Source: Chenopodium formosanum
Taxonomy: Eukaryota; Streptophyta; Magnoliopsida; Caryophyllales; Amaranthaceae
Assembly (NCBI GenBank): GCA_024500155.1
Contig: CM044862.1
Coordinates: 42,976,001 to 43,040,000 of the forward strand
Reading direction: 5' to 3'
DNA length: 64,000 nt
The position numbers were made by a program, and so were the translations under genes. Positions 21,901-32,639 of this stretch are shown here, piece by piece; within the stretch, counting starts at the first letter, position 1, and the number at the start of each line of letters is the position of its first letter. The notes beneath the pieces were generated by a model. That model was not told the origin of the DNA, searched no databases, and saw only the letters and a list, made by a program, of their open reading frames with translations.

Positions 21901-22437
21901 GGAAAAATTGGTATAAACCACCTTTTTTGTCCAACTTTATTGAAAAAACCACCTTTTAAGTTTTTTATTTACTAAACCACCTTTTAAGTATCTAAATTCT
22001 TGATTGCACCACCCCTATTTCAAATTTTGACGAAAAATTTAAGTTAGACGTCAAAGGATCCCACAAATTAAACTTGTGTCTTTCGCTCCTAAATAATGTA
22101 TTTTTCACCCCCAAAAACATTTGACCCTTCCCTCTATATAAATGCATGAATAAATTGAGTAAAATTCTAAAAAACTAAACCTAATTTTGCTACAAAAATT
22201 AAATCGTAGTATTTTTTTATTCTCAAACCCTAAATTAAGGTAATAGAACTATAGAAGTGATGGTTTTTGCTATAATTGATGGTTTGGAAGTGGAAGGTTG
22301 AGATGCAATATGTTAGATTTGAAATAGGGGTGGTGCAATAAAAAATTTAGGTACTGTGGTTTAGTAAATATAAAAACATAAAAGCTGGTTTTTTCAAAAA
22401 AGTTGGACAAAAAAAGGTGGTTTTTACCAATTTTGCC
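21901..22437. mobile_element. MITE copy 2 with long terminal inverted repeats
   Basis: 537 bp, same family as 19033-19578. The left end is GGAAAAATTGGTATAAACC and the right end is TTTTTACCAATTTTGCC. Internal blocks TGCACCACCCCTATTTC and GAAATAGGGGTGGTGCA are inverted. No clear target duplication remains. The two copies bracket the GATL gene. Confidence 0.75.
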
Positions 22438-22937
22438 TCCACTAGGGGAGCCAACGCGTGCAATGCGCGTGGAATGGCTAGCTCTTAAAGGAAAGTTATA
22501 TTAGCTTGTTTTTAAACCCTTCACAGAAAGGCATTTTTTTAAAGTTATGCTATTCTTAAGGGTATATCATGATATCTCTCTTTCTCTCCCTCCCTCTCCC
22601 CCATATGTATAACATTGCCATTTGTACATATACACTATATTGGCCATCAAAAGACCAACCTAAACCTCAAGTACAAAAATTCATGCAAATCATAGCTTAG
22701 CTAATGTGTGCTATCAGAGATTTGTTCCGACTTTATATCTAATATACAATGACAATAAAGAACTACAAAAAAGAGCTAAATAAGATGGAATTGGAGATAG
22801 CAATTGCAAATTCAATCGTCTCTGCTAGGAGATGCTAGTCCCAAAGTTTCAGTGATATGATAATTTATATGTTTCAAAATATTTCATGTAGAAAATTCAA
22901 TCTTAAGAAATGAAAAGGACAAGTATAGGGTTGGTAC
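22438..22937. other. Host intergenic stretch
   Basis: I see no gene. CT-rich microsatellite sequence lies at about 22575-22610. Confidence 0.5.
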
Positions 22938-23318
22938 TAGACCTGGTTATTGGGCGGGTCGGGTCAGGGTCGGTGCGGGTCGGTTGCGGGTCAGGGTCAA
23001 AGAGGGTCACATTTTATAGGGTCAATATAGGATCGGGCCAATGCAGGTCACGGGTCGATAATAGACGGGCCTACAAAATATTAATTTAAATAAATATTGG
23101 ACAAAGCCATTATTAAATACATATGAATACAAATTAATCTATATAATTATTTTACATTATGTATTTTCTTTATTAACTAAATTGGAAAAACATGTTGGCC
23201 TTATATTGACCCTACCCAATAAGGGCCCAGTCCATTAATAGCCCTATCTATTAAAAGCCCTATAAGCTTGGCCCTGACCCTATTATCATTGGGCTACCCT
23301 GTCCAATAACCACCTCTA
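22938..23318. mobile_element. hAT-like MITE
   Basis: A 381-bp element with ends TAGACCTGGTTATTGG and CCAATAACCACCTCTA (inverted), repeats of GGGTCGGGTC near the left end and GACCCTATTATCATTGGG near the right. The flanks GTTGGTAC (22930-22937) and GTTGATAC (23319-23326) match at 7 of 8 bases, the 8-bp duplication expected of hAT elements. No ORF. Confidence 0.75.
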
Positions 23319-23466
23319 GTTGATACAATCAATAGTTTCCTAACCAAAACATGCTATAATATGTGGAAAAACTAAATCATCATATGCTCCAAGAGAAAAT
23401 TAAATGGGCATTCACTATACAAAGCCAACTCCATAGGTTTATTACTTGAAGCTTGTCACAAAACAC

Positions 23467-23683
23467 TTAAAATAGAGAGCAGAACGCACGAGAAGGCTGA
23501 GTGACCAGCCTTGTATTGGAAGGGCCAATTTCTTCCTCCTTAAGATACTCCCCATCTTCCACTTCTTTAGTAACCTTTAATGCATGGCGACCCTTAAAAT
23601 CATCATACAAAAACATATAATGAGGCAGATTGATAAATTTGGAAAATATCATATGCCACATAAAAAGGAGCACAACAATTTTC
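23467..23683 (-). CDS. Possible last exon of an unidentified host gene
   Basis: A minus-strand open frame of about 72 codons ends TAA at 23467-23469 and follows a pyrimidine/TTTAG acceptor-like site at about 23684. The peptide contains NLPHYMFLYDDFKGRHALKV and a Glu-rich stretch (EVEDGEYLKEEEIGP). I do not recognise the family. Together with a possible minus-strand exon at 32527-32612, it suggests element B sits in an intron. Both calls rest on coding appearance only. Confidence 0.3.
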
Positions 23684-23777
23684 TAAATAGATGCTGCTCA
23701 AAACTTACATAAAGGTGACGCAATCACAATACAATATGGACTGCCTCTTGCATAATTGCCTTTACCCATCAAGGTTC

Positions 23778-24271
23778 TGTTTTGGGTGTTTTTTGTCCCT
23801 TGGGAGAGTTACAACACGAAGACTGATCCGCAGTGAGCTGTAACTGCAAAACAAACAGAGACACCTGTTGGGTGGTGCTCCGCCTCCGACGCACAAGTTA
23901 ATAACTTTAAACGGGTTAAAGAGAACGGAAATTTAGGTGGGTATCTGCTCAGATTCCAACCTCAGGTGTTTCTCTGATGTAAGAGAATGCAGTTGTAATA
24001 AATCGTCCAAAAACCTCCCCTCAAAATGAGGGACATCCCCCTATTTATAGGGTCATTGGGAATTGCCCCTGATTAGGTCATTGTACCCTAATCATTGGTG
24101 GGCTGCGCCGTATTACGGTTTTCTCGGGATTTGGGCCTGAAGGCCGCCTTCTCCCTTTTATCTCTGGAATGACACGTGTCAAACAGGGATTGGTCCATTT
24201 TGGACCAATCTGAGGCTGACACGTGTCACCCTCTGATTGGGCCACGCGGCAGGGTAAAAATACCCTAAACA
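23778..24271 (-). repeat. 3' LTR of element B
   Basis: 494 bp, on the minus strand TGTTTAGGGTATTTTTACCC to CACCCAAAACA. Paired G-box palindromes GACACGTGTC at 24171-24180 and 24218-24227; TATA box (minus) at about 24042-24048. The polypurine tract GTGAGGGGCAAA lies at 24272-24283. Confidence 0.95.
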
Positions 24272-24410
24272 TTTGCCCCTCACAGATGTCACGTGGCATG
24301 CCACGTGGCATCTGTGACACATGCCACTCTTCGGTTGGCGGTAATTTTACAGTTACAGAGTAACCGTTCACCTTTCAGGTAAATTACGGAAATGCCCCCG
24401 TATTTACCCC

Positions 24411-24419
24411 ATATATATA
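24411..24419 (+). promoter_or_regulatory. TATA box of the element B antisense promoter
   Basis: ATATATATA preceded by AATGCCCCCGTATTTACCCC, a block shared with element F (ATGCCCCCGTTTCACCCC before 47842). It lies about 170 bp upstream of the leader donor site. CACGTGGCATGCCACGTG (24290-24307) lies further upstream. Confidence 0.6.
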
Positions 24420-24580
24420 GCCGTTTTACCCTCATAATTTTGTACGTTTTACAAAAATTTTCTAGAGAGGAAAACTTTGAGAGAGCAGAAGTCATCCGTT
24501 TGAGTCAGGCGCAAGCAAGAAACTTTTTGTTCTTCCGCAACCCAGCCGGACCCGCCCTCCTTCAGATACCACTTACAAAG

Positions 24581-24791
24581 GTACCGTCTCTGTCTCTCTC
24601 AGCTCTTTTCTTTTTTCACCGCCTGTACATATTTCTTGCAATAAATGGATGCATCACCAACACACACGGCACAACCTAGGTTAGAGTCCAGCCGGTCACC
24701 GGGGACGGCTGAGTCTAGGACTGGGAGTGCCGGCTCGGGGTGTTGGGACCACCCTTTGCCATGGATTCCGACTAGTTATGTGTCTGTGCAG
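24581..24791 (+). other. Putative 5' leader intron of the element B antisense gene
   Basis: Donor ACAAAG|GTACCG at 24580/24581 and acceptor CTGTGCAG|GACACC ending at 24791. The ATG of MARTMQT follows six bases into the exon. An alternative in-frame ATG at 24645 lies within this intron and would add 51 residues. Confidence 0.55.
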
Positions 24792-24797
24792 GACACC

Positions 24798-27436
24798 ATG
24801 GCTCGGACAATGCAGACGGCCAATGATCCAAATTACAGAGGCGAAGGCTCAGGCGGCCAAACGCCTGAGGGAGACACGTCTGATCAAGGAGATCAGACGA
24901 CTCTGGAGAGATCCCCTCCGCGCGCCTCTTCGACCCCCGCTGACTCTTTCCTAGAGGAGTGTGACCAAGGCGGCGACGATGCCGCCTCTGCCCCTATGGA
25001 CCAAAGTGAGGGGGAGAGGGAGAGTGACAGCTCCGCCTCTACCTCCGAGAGCAGCAATGACTTGCCCCCTCTTCCAGATAGCGAGGAGGAAGAAAGGAAA
25101 AAGTGGAGCGAGAAGGACGATCCCTTCAGCATCCACGTCTCCTCCAAGGATCGGATCCAGATGGGGGAGAACTTAGAGAATTTTAAGAAAATGCACCCGC
25201 TAGGAGACGGGTATAAGATCCGGGTGCCGCCTGAACTTGGCACCATCGCCTGGGGGGATGATCAACAGAACGCCAACAGTTATTTTGGCTGTTACGAGGC
25301 GGCGTTCAAAGCCGGCCTTCGTTTCCCCCTTCACCAGGCGGTGAGGGCTATTTTAAGGGGCTACGGCCTGGGGCTCTAGCAACTTACCCCCAACTCCTGG
25401 ACCAACATTCTGGGGTATGTTGCCGCCTGCGAGTTCCAAGGGCTTAACCCCGGCTGGGAGGCTTTTGCAAGCATGCATTACCTCAGCAGGAGCCCAGACG
25501 GCTGGAGGGCGTGGTACACTCTAACCACGCAGCCGCAATATATGATGACCTTGGACAAGGTCTCCAAGTTCGATGGCTGGAAACACAGGTTCTACCTGAT
25601 GTCAGCCCCAACCAGACGAGAAAATTATGAATTCTGTCTGTACAATAAGAAGCCTGACTTGTTAGGCAGGAAGTGCGCTCTTCCCCGGATCCCAGAGGAG
25701 GACTTTGACAAGATTATTGAGGTAGACTTTTTTGGCCTCACAGACGCAACCTTGTCAACCGTGGAAACAATAAAAGTCCCCAAGAACTGGATCCCCAAGA
25801 GCGCCTGGTTCAGGGACGAGTGCTTCCTAGCTGCCTGCGGACTAGGGCACATGTTTTCCAAACGTATGCGCTTGAGTTTATATCCGTCTGTAGTATTTTT
25901 CTATCAAAATTGTTTTATGATATTAACCAACTTCCTTCTTTTTGCAGAGGAAGCATTAAGTATGTTGCAGACAGAGAAAACCCCAAAGCGATCCTCTGCT
26001 GTCATCCGCAAGGCGCTTGCGGAGAAGGCCGCGGCTGAGGTCAAAGCCAAGGTATTGAGCGCCTGACCCTTTCTTAAGCTCATTTTATAAACTGTCTTGC
26101 CCGGATACTAACCTTATTTATTTTCACAGGGGGGAGAAGTTGGGAAATCGTTTGAGAAGAATCTCAAACGGGCTAGGGAGGAAGCCCCAGCCGTTCTCAA
26201 TAAGCTAAAAAAGTCTGCCTCTGCATCAACTCCTGGCGCCTCAGCCGGGACAAAGACGATGCGAATAGGGGGACGGCTTGAGAAAATAGGAGGCAGCCTG
26301 TGCCTTGACCTTGCCAACCCCTCAGCAGCCGCGGGGTTCACCACGCCTGCAAGCGTTTCCCGCTTGGTCGGCTCTGAAGGTAAGAATCCTTTTGAATCCT
26401 CGCCTGAGCTGGGGTGGCCTTTACGGGTGAAATCCCACTCCCAACAGACATCATCCTCAGACAGCCGGATACAAATAGGTGCCGCCTTAGTTTCGCACTC
26501 ATCACCTATTGATTGTGGTGCAGATCAAACACAATCTCCCCGCTGGCCAGACGTCCAGAAGCACGCCAAAGCCATGCTGGACGCCGTCCGGAAGAAGGAT
26601 AAGGACAATATCCCTGGGATAAAGACGTTCAACCTTGAACGCATTCTATCCCTTCTGGCTGAGGTGAGAAACCTGTCAATTCCATGTTATTTTTTCAAGT
26701 AATTTCTCCGCCCATAATTCTTATACCGCCTGCTTTTTTGCAGGCCATGCTGCGGGTGGACGAGCTCAAACGTCCTTATTCCCGCAAACGGGAAGAGGTA
26801 AAAAGGGCCAAGAAGTCTGCCATAGACGCTGATAATATTGCTTTACACTCAACTATCGTAAATGAACTTGAAACTAAAGCAATAATTATGACACAGGCGT
26901 CTAAAATCCAGCAGCTGGAGCTAGATCTGAAGGCGGCCGACCAGCGGGTGACGGATGCTGAGACGGCCAAGAAGGGGGCGGAGGAGGCCCAAAAGAAGGC
27001 AGACGAGAGCGCCAAGCAGGCTGATGAGGCGCTCAAGAAGGCCCAAGCGGACCTTGGTAAACTGAAAACCAAGGTTGAGAGGCTGGAGAAGGATGCTGCT
27101 CAGGCTCAGAAAAACTTTACAGCAACCCTGGAGGCGGAGCAAAACCGCCTCGTTGCTGAAAGCGATGCTGACAACGACGCCCGTATGAAGATTGCTTGGG
27201 CTGCCTTGTACCCAGAAGCTGATTATAGCATCTGGGAAATGGCACACAGCTATGTTGAGTACGTGGTGTACTTGAGAGAGCAAGGCATGCCAGAGCCTGC
27301 CTCCTTTGAAGCCTGGCTCAGCAACAATGAGTCGTTCGCGCCTGAGCTTCATGGTCTTGATGAAGCGCAGGAAATTCCCTCAGACGATGAGGAGAAGGGG
27401 GAGGACCAGGAAGCTCCGTCTGTAGGCCAGAAGTGA
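24798..27436 (+). CDS. Antisense accessory gene of element B (gypsy-type transposon domain, coiled coil; H3-tail-like start)
   Basis: Coding exons 24798-25863, 25948-26051, 26130-26379, 26524-26663 and 26744-27436 join to 2253 nt (750 codons plus stop) with GT-AG introns and phases 1-0-1-0, as in A and F. The only defect is TAG at 25377-25379, where A has Trp. The short-form start is MARTMQTAND; Met replaces the Lys seen in A and F at the H3 K4 position. An acidic/Ser segment comes next, then the globular domain (FKAGLRFPLHQAVRAILRGY, QLTPNSWTNILGYVAACE, FASMHYLSRSPDGW, TIKVPKNWIPKSAWF), a basic linker, and a last exon of 231 codons with a long Ala/Lys/Glu heptad-rich coiled coil, the block MKIAWAALYPEADYSIWEM and an acidic tail. 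It is transcribed opposite to gag, probably from its own promoter. No enzymatic motif is visible; function unknown. Confidence 0.82.
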
Positions 27437-27768
27437 CTCTTCAGCGGCAGTATGACAATTTATCTTTTCTTTTAATTCTTTTTATTCAGCGGCTATATGC
27501 CAAAACTTGATTTTTCCGGCCTGCGTGCTGAGTATCCCTGTATTTACCGGCTGTGGAGCCGTGTTAATTAACAATTTCTCTCCCGGACGAGGTCCGGTTA
27601 ACATTTGATCCATTACAACCGTTTGGTTGGATGGGCTTTAATGAATTGCACCGACTAAGTCGGTTTTGATTATTTTGCATTTGAATTTTTAATTTTTGCC
27701 TATCTTATTAAAAGCATGCGGCGATTTCTTGCCTAACTAGTCAGTAGTCTGGCTGTCTTTGCCCCTGG

Positions 27769-27898
27769 ACGGCTGTGTGATTGGTTTGAGTTGGAGCTGG
27801 TTGATTGACTTGAAAACGTCTGATGCTGCAAAGAGCATGATATGTTTGTAAGTCAATCAATCACAATAGTGATTGCCCCAAACCAAGTGCACAGCCGT
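27769..27898. other. Conserved three-stem hairpin (element B copy)
   Basis: Outer stem 27769-27787 with 27880-27898 (9 plus 7 pairs around a 3-nt internal loop). Middle stem 27801-27817 with 27844-27860 (15 of 17). Inner stem ATGCT 27823-27827 with AGCAT 27834-27838. It lies 333 bp beyond the antisense stop codon. The inner stem differs from A by a paired A-T to G-C change. Confidence 0.8.
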
Positions 27899-28366
27899 GC
27901 ATCACAGGCGTTCAGTCACTACCTAGACGGTTTTTTGCCCGTCTTGGTAGAGATTTCATAGCCATTGAACTCTTGCCCCAATTGGGGTGAGGTGCAATTT
28001 TAAAGTAAATAACCAAGCGAGAACTTCAGCTGGTTACTGACTGATGCATATGGGCATCCGGTATTTAGGAAATTCGTCCTTCGCAAGTTATTTAGTCAGA
28101 CGGCTATGTGTTGACCAATTTGGTCGTTCAATTTTTGTCGTCTGTATGGATACATAGAACCGACAGATAATCCGTTCTCTGCGACGATTGCACCCGAAGG
28201 AGTGTCGCCGGACGCCTTTGTCCATGTTGGGACAGGCGATTTTTATAAAAATAGCAACCATCCGGCCATTTTAGCCTCTGGTCCTTTTTAAGACCGGTTG
28301 TGTAGCCACTAAACGTTTTTGTGCTTAGTTTCTTAATCAGTGTTGAATTTACACTAAGTATCGAAC
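27899..28366. other. Element B spacer between hairpin and gag-protease
   Basis: No gene is visible. 28020-28340 matches the spacer of elements C and A (GACCAATTTGGTCGTTCA, CATCCGGCCATTTTAGCC). In A the complete RT-integrase region lies between protease and this spacer, so pol has been deleted here. Confidence 0.7.
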
Positions 28367-31171
28367 TTAGTTTGGTAAGCATACGAGTCTATCTGGGTAA
28401 TATCCAGACGGACAGGCAAAAATGTCTTTGAATTCTTTCAGCATAAGGTGCAAGCTTGCACCCAAGGTAGCATGAGCAACCGTCCCCATCTTAACAGTGC
28501 GTTCTGGACGGCTGTCGTCCAGTACGAGGTCAATACTTTCGCCAGCCGGTTGGGGACGTAGCTCATCTGACCGTTCACCGGTCAGTGATTGATATTTTTT
28601 CTCTTTTTTCACCTCCACCAGCAGTGGAGCCTTTCTTTTCTTTCCGGCTGCTGATGGGGCAGGAGCTGGGTCGGCATCCTTGACGTTGTCAAGGTCTATT
28701 GGTTCCTGTCCGCCTGGGGCAACAGTATCTCGGACGGCTGAGAGATAACATTCTCGGGCCGTCTTCTGATCCCCATTCAAGGAACCAACAGAGCCGTCAT
28801 CCCTTTCATACTTAATGAGCATGAGGGAAGGGATGATTACCGCCTTGGCTACGTTGAGGGTTGGCCTGCCAAGAATGATGTTATAGGCGGTCAACTCCTC
28901 AACGACCAAGAATCTGACGATAATATGTCGTCCCTGGCCTTTCTCCCCCAGCCGGATGGGTAAATCAATTCTTCCGGCTGGGTAGACCATCCCACCCCCA
29001 AAACCAACCAAGGGGTGGGTGACCTGGTGCATGCTGCTGATATTGTATTTCAGCTTTTGCAAGCACCGGAGGCTGATGATATCTGATGAGCTGCCGGTGT
29101 CAATAAGGATCCGTCCAACCAGCTGATTGGCAACCTTACATTCAATGACCACCGGGTCATCATGCGGGCGGCGAACGCTGCCCCTATCCTTCTCCGTGAT
29201 CAAGACGTCTGGAAAGGAGGAGCCGGCTTCCGCCTGCTCATCATCATCTTTGTCCATCTTTCGAAGATGGCTCTTGGTGCCCCGGATGGTAGGGCCACCA
29301 CATGAGAATCCGCCTGCTATAGTGTAGACCGGCTCCTTATCGGTATCCGAGCTACTAGCAGGCTGGGGGGTAGTCTTGGAGGACTGACCCTTGTTTTTCT
29401 TTTTTGCCCCGGCTGGGGACTTAGAAATGTAGGACTTCAACAGCCCTTTGTCAGCCAGACGGTCCAACGCACGCTGAAGACTGAAGCAGTCGTTGGTGTC
29501 ATAGCCGACCTCCTCATGGAACTGACAGAATTTATTCTTGTTCCGTGACTGGACAGAACTATTCATAGGATTCGGCTTCTCAATGGACAACCGGTCCTTT
29601 ACCTCCATGAAGATGGAGTTGCAGTCTTTATTAAACTCGTACTTGGGGACGTACGGTTTAAATTCTTTCTTTTTCTTCTGGGACGGCTGGTCAGAGTCAG
29701 TAACCGCCCAGACTTCTTTTCTTTTCTTGCTCTCTTCTTTGTTTTTAGCCGGCTGAGCTGACCGACTGTCTTTCTGTTTGTCAGACTTCTTGGAGTCTGA
29801 CTGGCTACTAGGCGAGCAGAGGTCGGTAGCTTGAATGTAGCTTTCCGCCTCCCTCAGGGCCGCCTACAGGGTGAAAGCCCCTTTTCTGACTAGGTCGAAC
29901 TTAAAGGTCGACCCGTCTCTCAGACCTTTAAAAAAGTCTGTAAAAGCTACCTCATCAGACAGTCCCTGAATCTGAATTCTGATCAGGTTGAACCGCCTGA
30001 CATATGAGCGCAGCCCTTCTCTCTCTCCCTGCTTAACAGTGCTCAAATCAAGGCTTGTTTTTTTAGCAGGGATGTTCATTGAGAAGTTGGAAGCAAACAG
30101 GAAGGCAAGCTTCCTGAAGCTGTCTATAGACCCGGCTGGCAGGTTGCCAAACCATTGTTGGGCGATGCCCTTCAATGTAGCCGGAAAGCATCGACACCAA
30201 GTGGCATCATCCAACCCCTGCAAATACATGAGGTTGGTGTAAGCCATGAGGTGATCTTCTGGATTGGTGGTACCATCATAGGTACCAACCAACACATTCT
30301 TAACCTTGGCCGGCTGAGCCGCCTCGGTTATCTCTCGAGTGAACGCAGAAGGCTGTTCACCCAGGCGCAGCAGTCGAAGCTGCCAATCCAGTGGCTGGAC
30401 ATTTGGATATGCCGCCTGACCTCCAAAGAAGGCTGGCTGCATGAAGTGAGGAGAATACTGTCCGTAAGCCTGAGTAGGCACATACGGTACATTTCCAATC
30501 ATATGAGGGCCAGAATGGACGGTATTACCGCCTATTTGACTCTCATGCAAGGAGGGTGTACTCCCTGCAGAAATATTGTTGAAGCTGTCCGGAAAGTTCG
30601 ACGTTGAAGCCGACTCAGACAGCGATTGATTTCTCTTCCGGTTGATGATTTCCCGGGCATCGAGAGTTGATTTTTTACTTCTCACCGGCTGATGAGGCCG
30701 GCGAGGGTTATTAGTGTTTCCCCCAGGAAGGAGAATTTTTGACCAATCAATGGTCCCGGCTGCCTTCTCCTTTGGATGGGGAGTAGGCTGTCGGTTTCTG
30801 ACTGACTTCCCCTTCTCTGGAGGAGTCTTCTTCGCTGGCTGACCTTTACTTGGGCCAGCCTGGCTTTTGGTGATCAGCTTTGTGATTACACCCTTGAAAC
30901 TCGTCATGAATCTCATGAGTTCGTCTCGGGTGACAGGGGCCGATCCAGCTGCCGTTTGGGTTGCCCTTTCCGGCTGCCCAGTAGGTCTGCTTGGACCCGC
31001 CTGGGAGGCGCCCCGTTCCAGAGTCTCTCTGGGCCGGATGCGCTTGACTCTGAGGGAGCCGTCCTCAGCTGTAGAGGTTTCGACCTGAGGATCCTCATCC
31101 TCCTCATGGTCTGTAAAGACTTCTGAGTCTTCGCCCAGGCGGTTAGGAGGTGGTACAGACTCTTGAACCAT
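28367..31171 (-). CDS. Gag-protease polyprotein, element B (one premature TAG, pol missing)
   Basis: The start is ATG 31171-31169 (MVQESVPPPNRLGEDSEVF), 33 bp after the PBS; the frame is open to 28367 except for TAG 29866-29864. The N-terminal third is acidic and basic low-complexity linker. The retrotransposon gag domain (about residues 320-440) contains YDGTTNPEDHLMAYTNLMYL, WFGNLPAGSIDSFRKLAFLF and SYVRRFNLIRIQIQGL. A CCHC-like knuckle follows (CQFHEEVGYDTNDC), then the aspartic protease with LIDTGSSSDIISL and ILGRPTLNVAKAVI. The frame ends soon after FKDIFACPSG, where RT would begin. Gag builds the particle and the protease matures it. Confidence 0.92.
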
Positions 31172-31184
31172 CTTCGAGGTACTC

Positions 31185-31204
31185 TCCCCACAGACGGCGC
31201 CAAA
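31185..31204 (-). other. Primer-binding site of element B
   Basis: Minus-strand TTTGGCGCCGTCTGTGGGGA directly after the 5' LTR, identical to that of element C (7649-7668). Confidence 0.85.
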
Positions 31205-31698
31205 TGTTTTGGGTGTTTTTTGTCCCTTGGGAGAGTTACAACACGAAGACTGATCCGCAGTGAGCTGTACCTGCAAAACAAACAGAGACACCTGTTGGGT
31301 GGTGCTCCGCCTCCAACGCACAAGTTAGTAACTTGAAACGGGTTAAAGAGAACGGAAATTTAAATGGGTATCTGCTCAGATTCCAAGCTCAGGTGTTTCT
31401 CTGATGTAAGAGAATGCAGTTGTAATAAATCGTCCAAAAACCTCCCCTCAAAATGAGGGACATCCCCCTATTTATAGGGTCATTGGGAATTGCCCCTGAT
31501 TAGGTCACTGTACCCTAATCATTGGTGGGCTGCGCCGTATTACGGTTTTCTCGGGATTTGGGCCTGAAGGCCGCCTTCTCCCTTTTATCTCTGGAATGAC
31601 ACGTGTCAAACAGGGATTGGTCCATTTTGGACCAATCTGAGGCTGACACGTGTCACCCTCTGATTGGGCCACGCGGCAGGGTAAAAATACCCTAAACA
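31205..31698 (-). repeat. 5' LTR of element B
   Basis: 494 bp, mate of 23778-24271. A minus-strand TATA box lies at about 31470-31476, and two GACACGTGTC palindromes are near the outer end. GGTTC (31699-31703) is the target duplication. Confidence 0.95.
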
Positions 31699-31703
31699 GG
31701 TTC

Positions 31704-32526
31704 TATACAACAAGGGGCAATTCACTTATTCCCTTATCCTAAATTGACCAAATAACAAAGACGATCTTGAGAAGCACAATAACCCATTTTGTTTACACAC
31801 AATTACCTTTTAGCTTACATTAAGAATACTTCGACCGTTATTGTTCGGAATCTCACATCCGGATAATACAGTACACTATGAATAACATGAAATGCTCATG
31901 ACAAATCAAGTAAAACAACATTTGCCTTTACCCTTCCAATTTAGAACTTCAAGGAACACTATTAATGGATCTATATTGGGTAAAACATTAATTCACTTTC
32001 CCCAAATGACAACGCAAATCTTGAGGAGCACAAGTGCCATTTTTGTTGTAGCAGACTTACCTTTTAACTTATAATGAGCATACTTATCCCATGTATGAAC
32101 AGAAACTCGCAGTAAGCTGACCTAAACAAAGTATATAATGGACTGCAAAATTCTCATACGAAACTAAGTTAACCATAGTCTCTACTCTTCCAAGTTCAAT
32201 ACATGATGCAATATGCAGCACTATATAGGGGCAATTCACCCAAAATTGACCAAATAACTAAATAAATTATGAGGAACACAATTACCTTATTGGTAACTTT
32301 ATAAGAAAAGTTCTCCCATTTACCAGCACAACTATATGACCAACATGTATTTTCTAAGTAAGCAACCCTCCACAAGAATATAAAGTCACCTCTGTTCATA
32401 TTAAAGGAAAACATTGCAAATAATCTGTAAAACAAAGAGCGAATAAAAGAGATAAAGTTACAAACAACATGAAGACTGCAAGATTTCTACACAATCAACA
32501 TGTGCAAAAGTGATAATGTAAGACTA
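31704..32526. repeat. Host flank of element B with diverged ~250-bp repeats
   Basis: Three diverged units share GGGCAATTCAC, AATTGACCAAATAAC and CTTGAG(A/G)AGCACAA followed by TTACCTTTTA (about 31710-31830, 31975-32070, 32225-32310). No gene is visible. The stretch may be intronic, given exon-like sequence on both sides of B. Confidence 0.45.
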
Positions 32527-32612
32527 CCTTATAGAAGGCCAAGAATCCATTGAAGTCATGCATCTCTCTCTTAGAGTGTTAAGCCTCTCAATCACATTTG
32601 CGAACAAAAACA
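32527..32612 (-). CDS. Possible internal exon of an unidentified host gene
   Basis: A minus-strand open frame reading FANVIERLNTLRERCM and ending at a donor-like AAG|GTAGTC at about 32526. It is short and unidentified, and the phase does not join directly to 23683, so a further exon would be required. Low confidence. Confidence 0.25.
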
Positions 32613-32639
32613 CACACATTCATTGATACATTTATTGGA

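Larger units (their letters stand above)
23778..31698 (-). mobile_element. Element B: Tat/Retand-like element with gag-protease and antisense gene but no pol
   Basis: A 7921-bp element with 494-bp LTRs (23778-24271, 31205-31698; roughly 8 differences by eye) and a 5-bp duplication GGTTC (23773-23777, 31699-31703). Order in element sense (minus): 5' LTR, PBS, gag-protease (31171-28367), an abrupt junction near the RT start, spacer, conserved hairpin, antisense gene (24798-27436 on plus), polypurine tract, 3' LTR. RT, RNase H and integrase are absent, so it depends on a helper. Confidence 0.93.

Noticed and set aside
26776..27352. Minus-strand frames (98 and 143 codons) opposite the last exon of B's antisense gene
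   Set aside because: Mirror of the Ala/Lys/Glu coiled-coil coding sequence; splice-consistent plus-strand exons explain the region.
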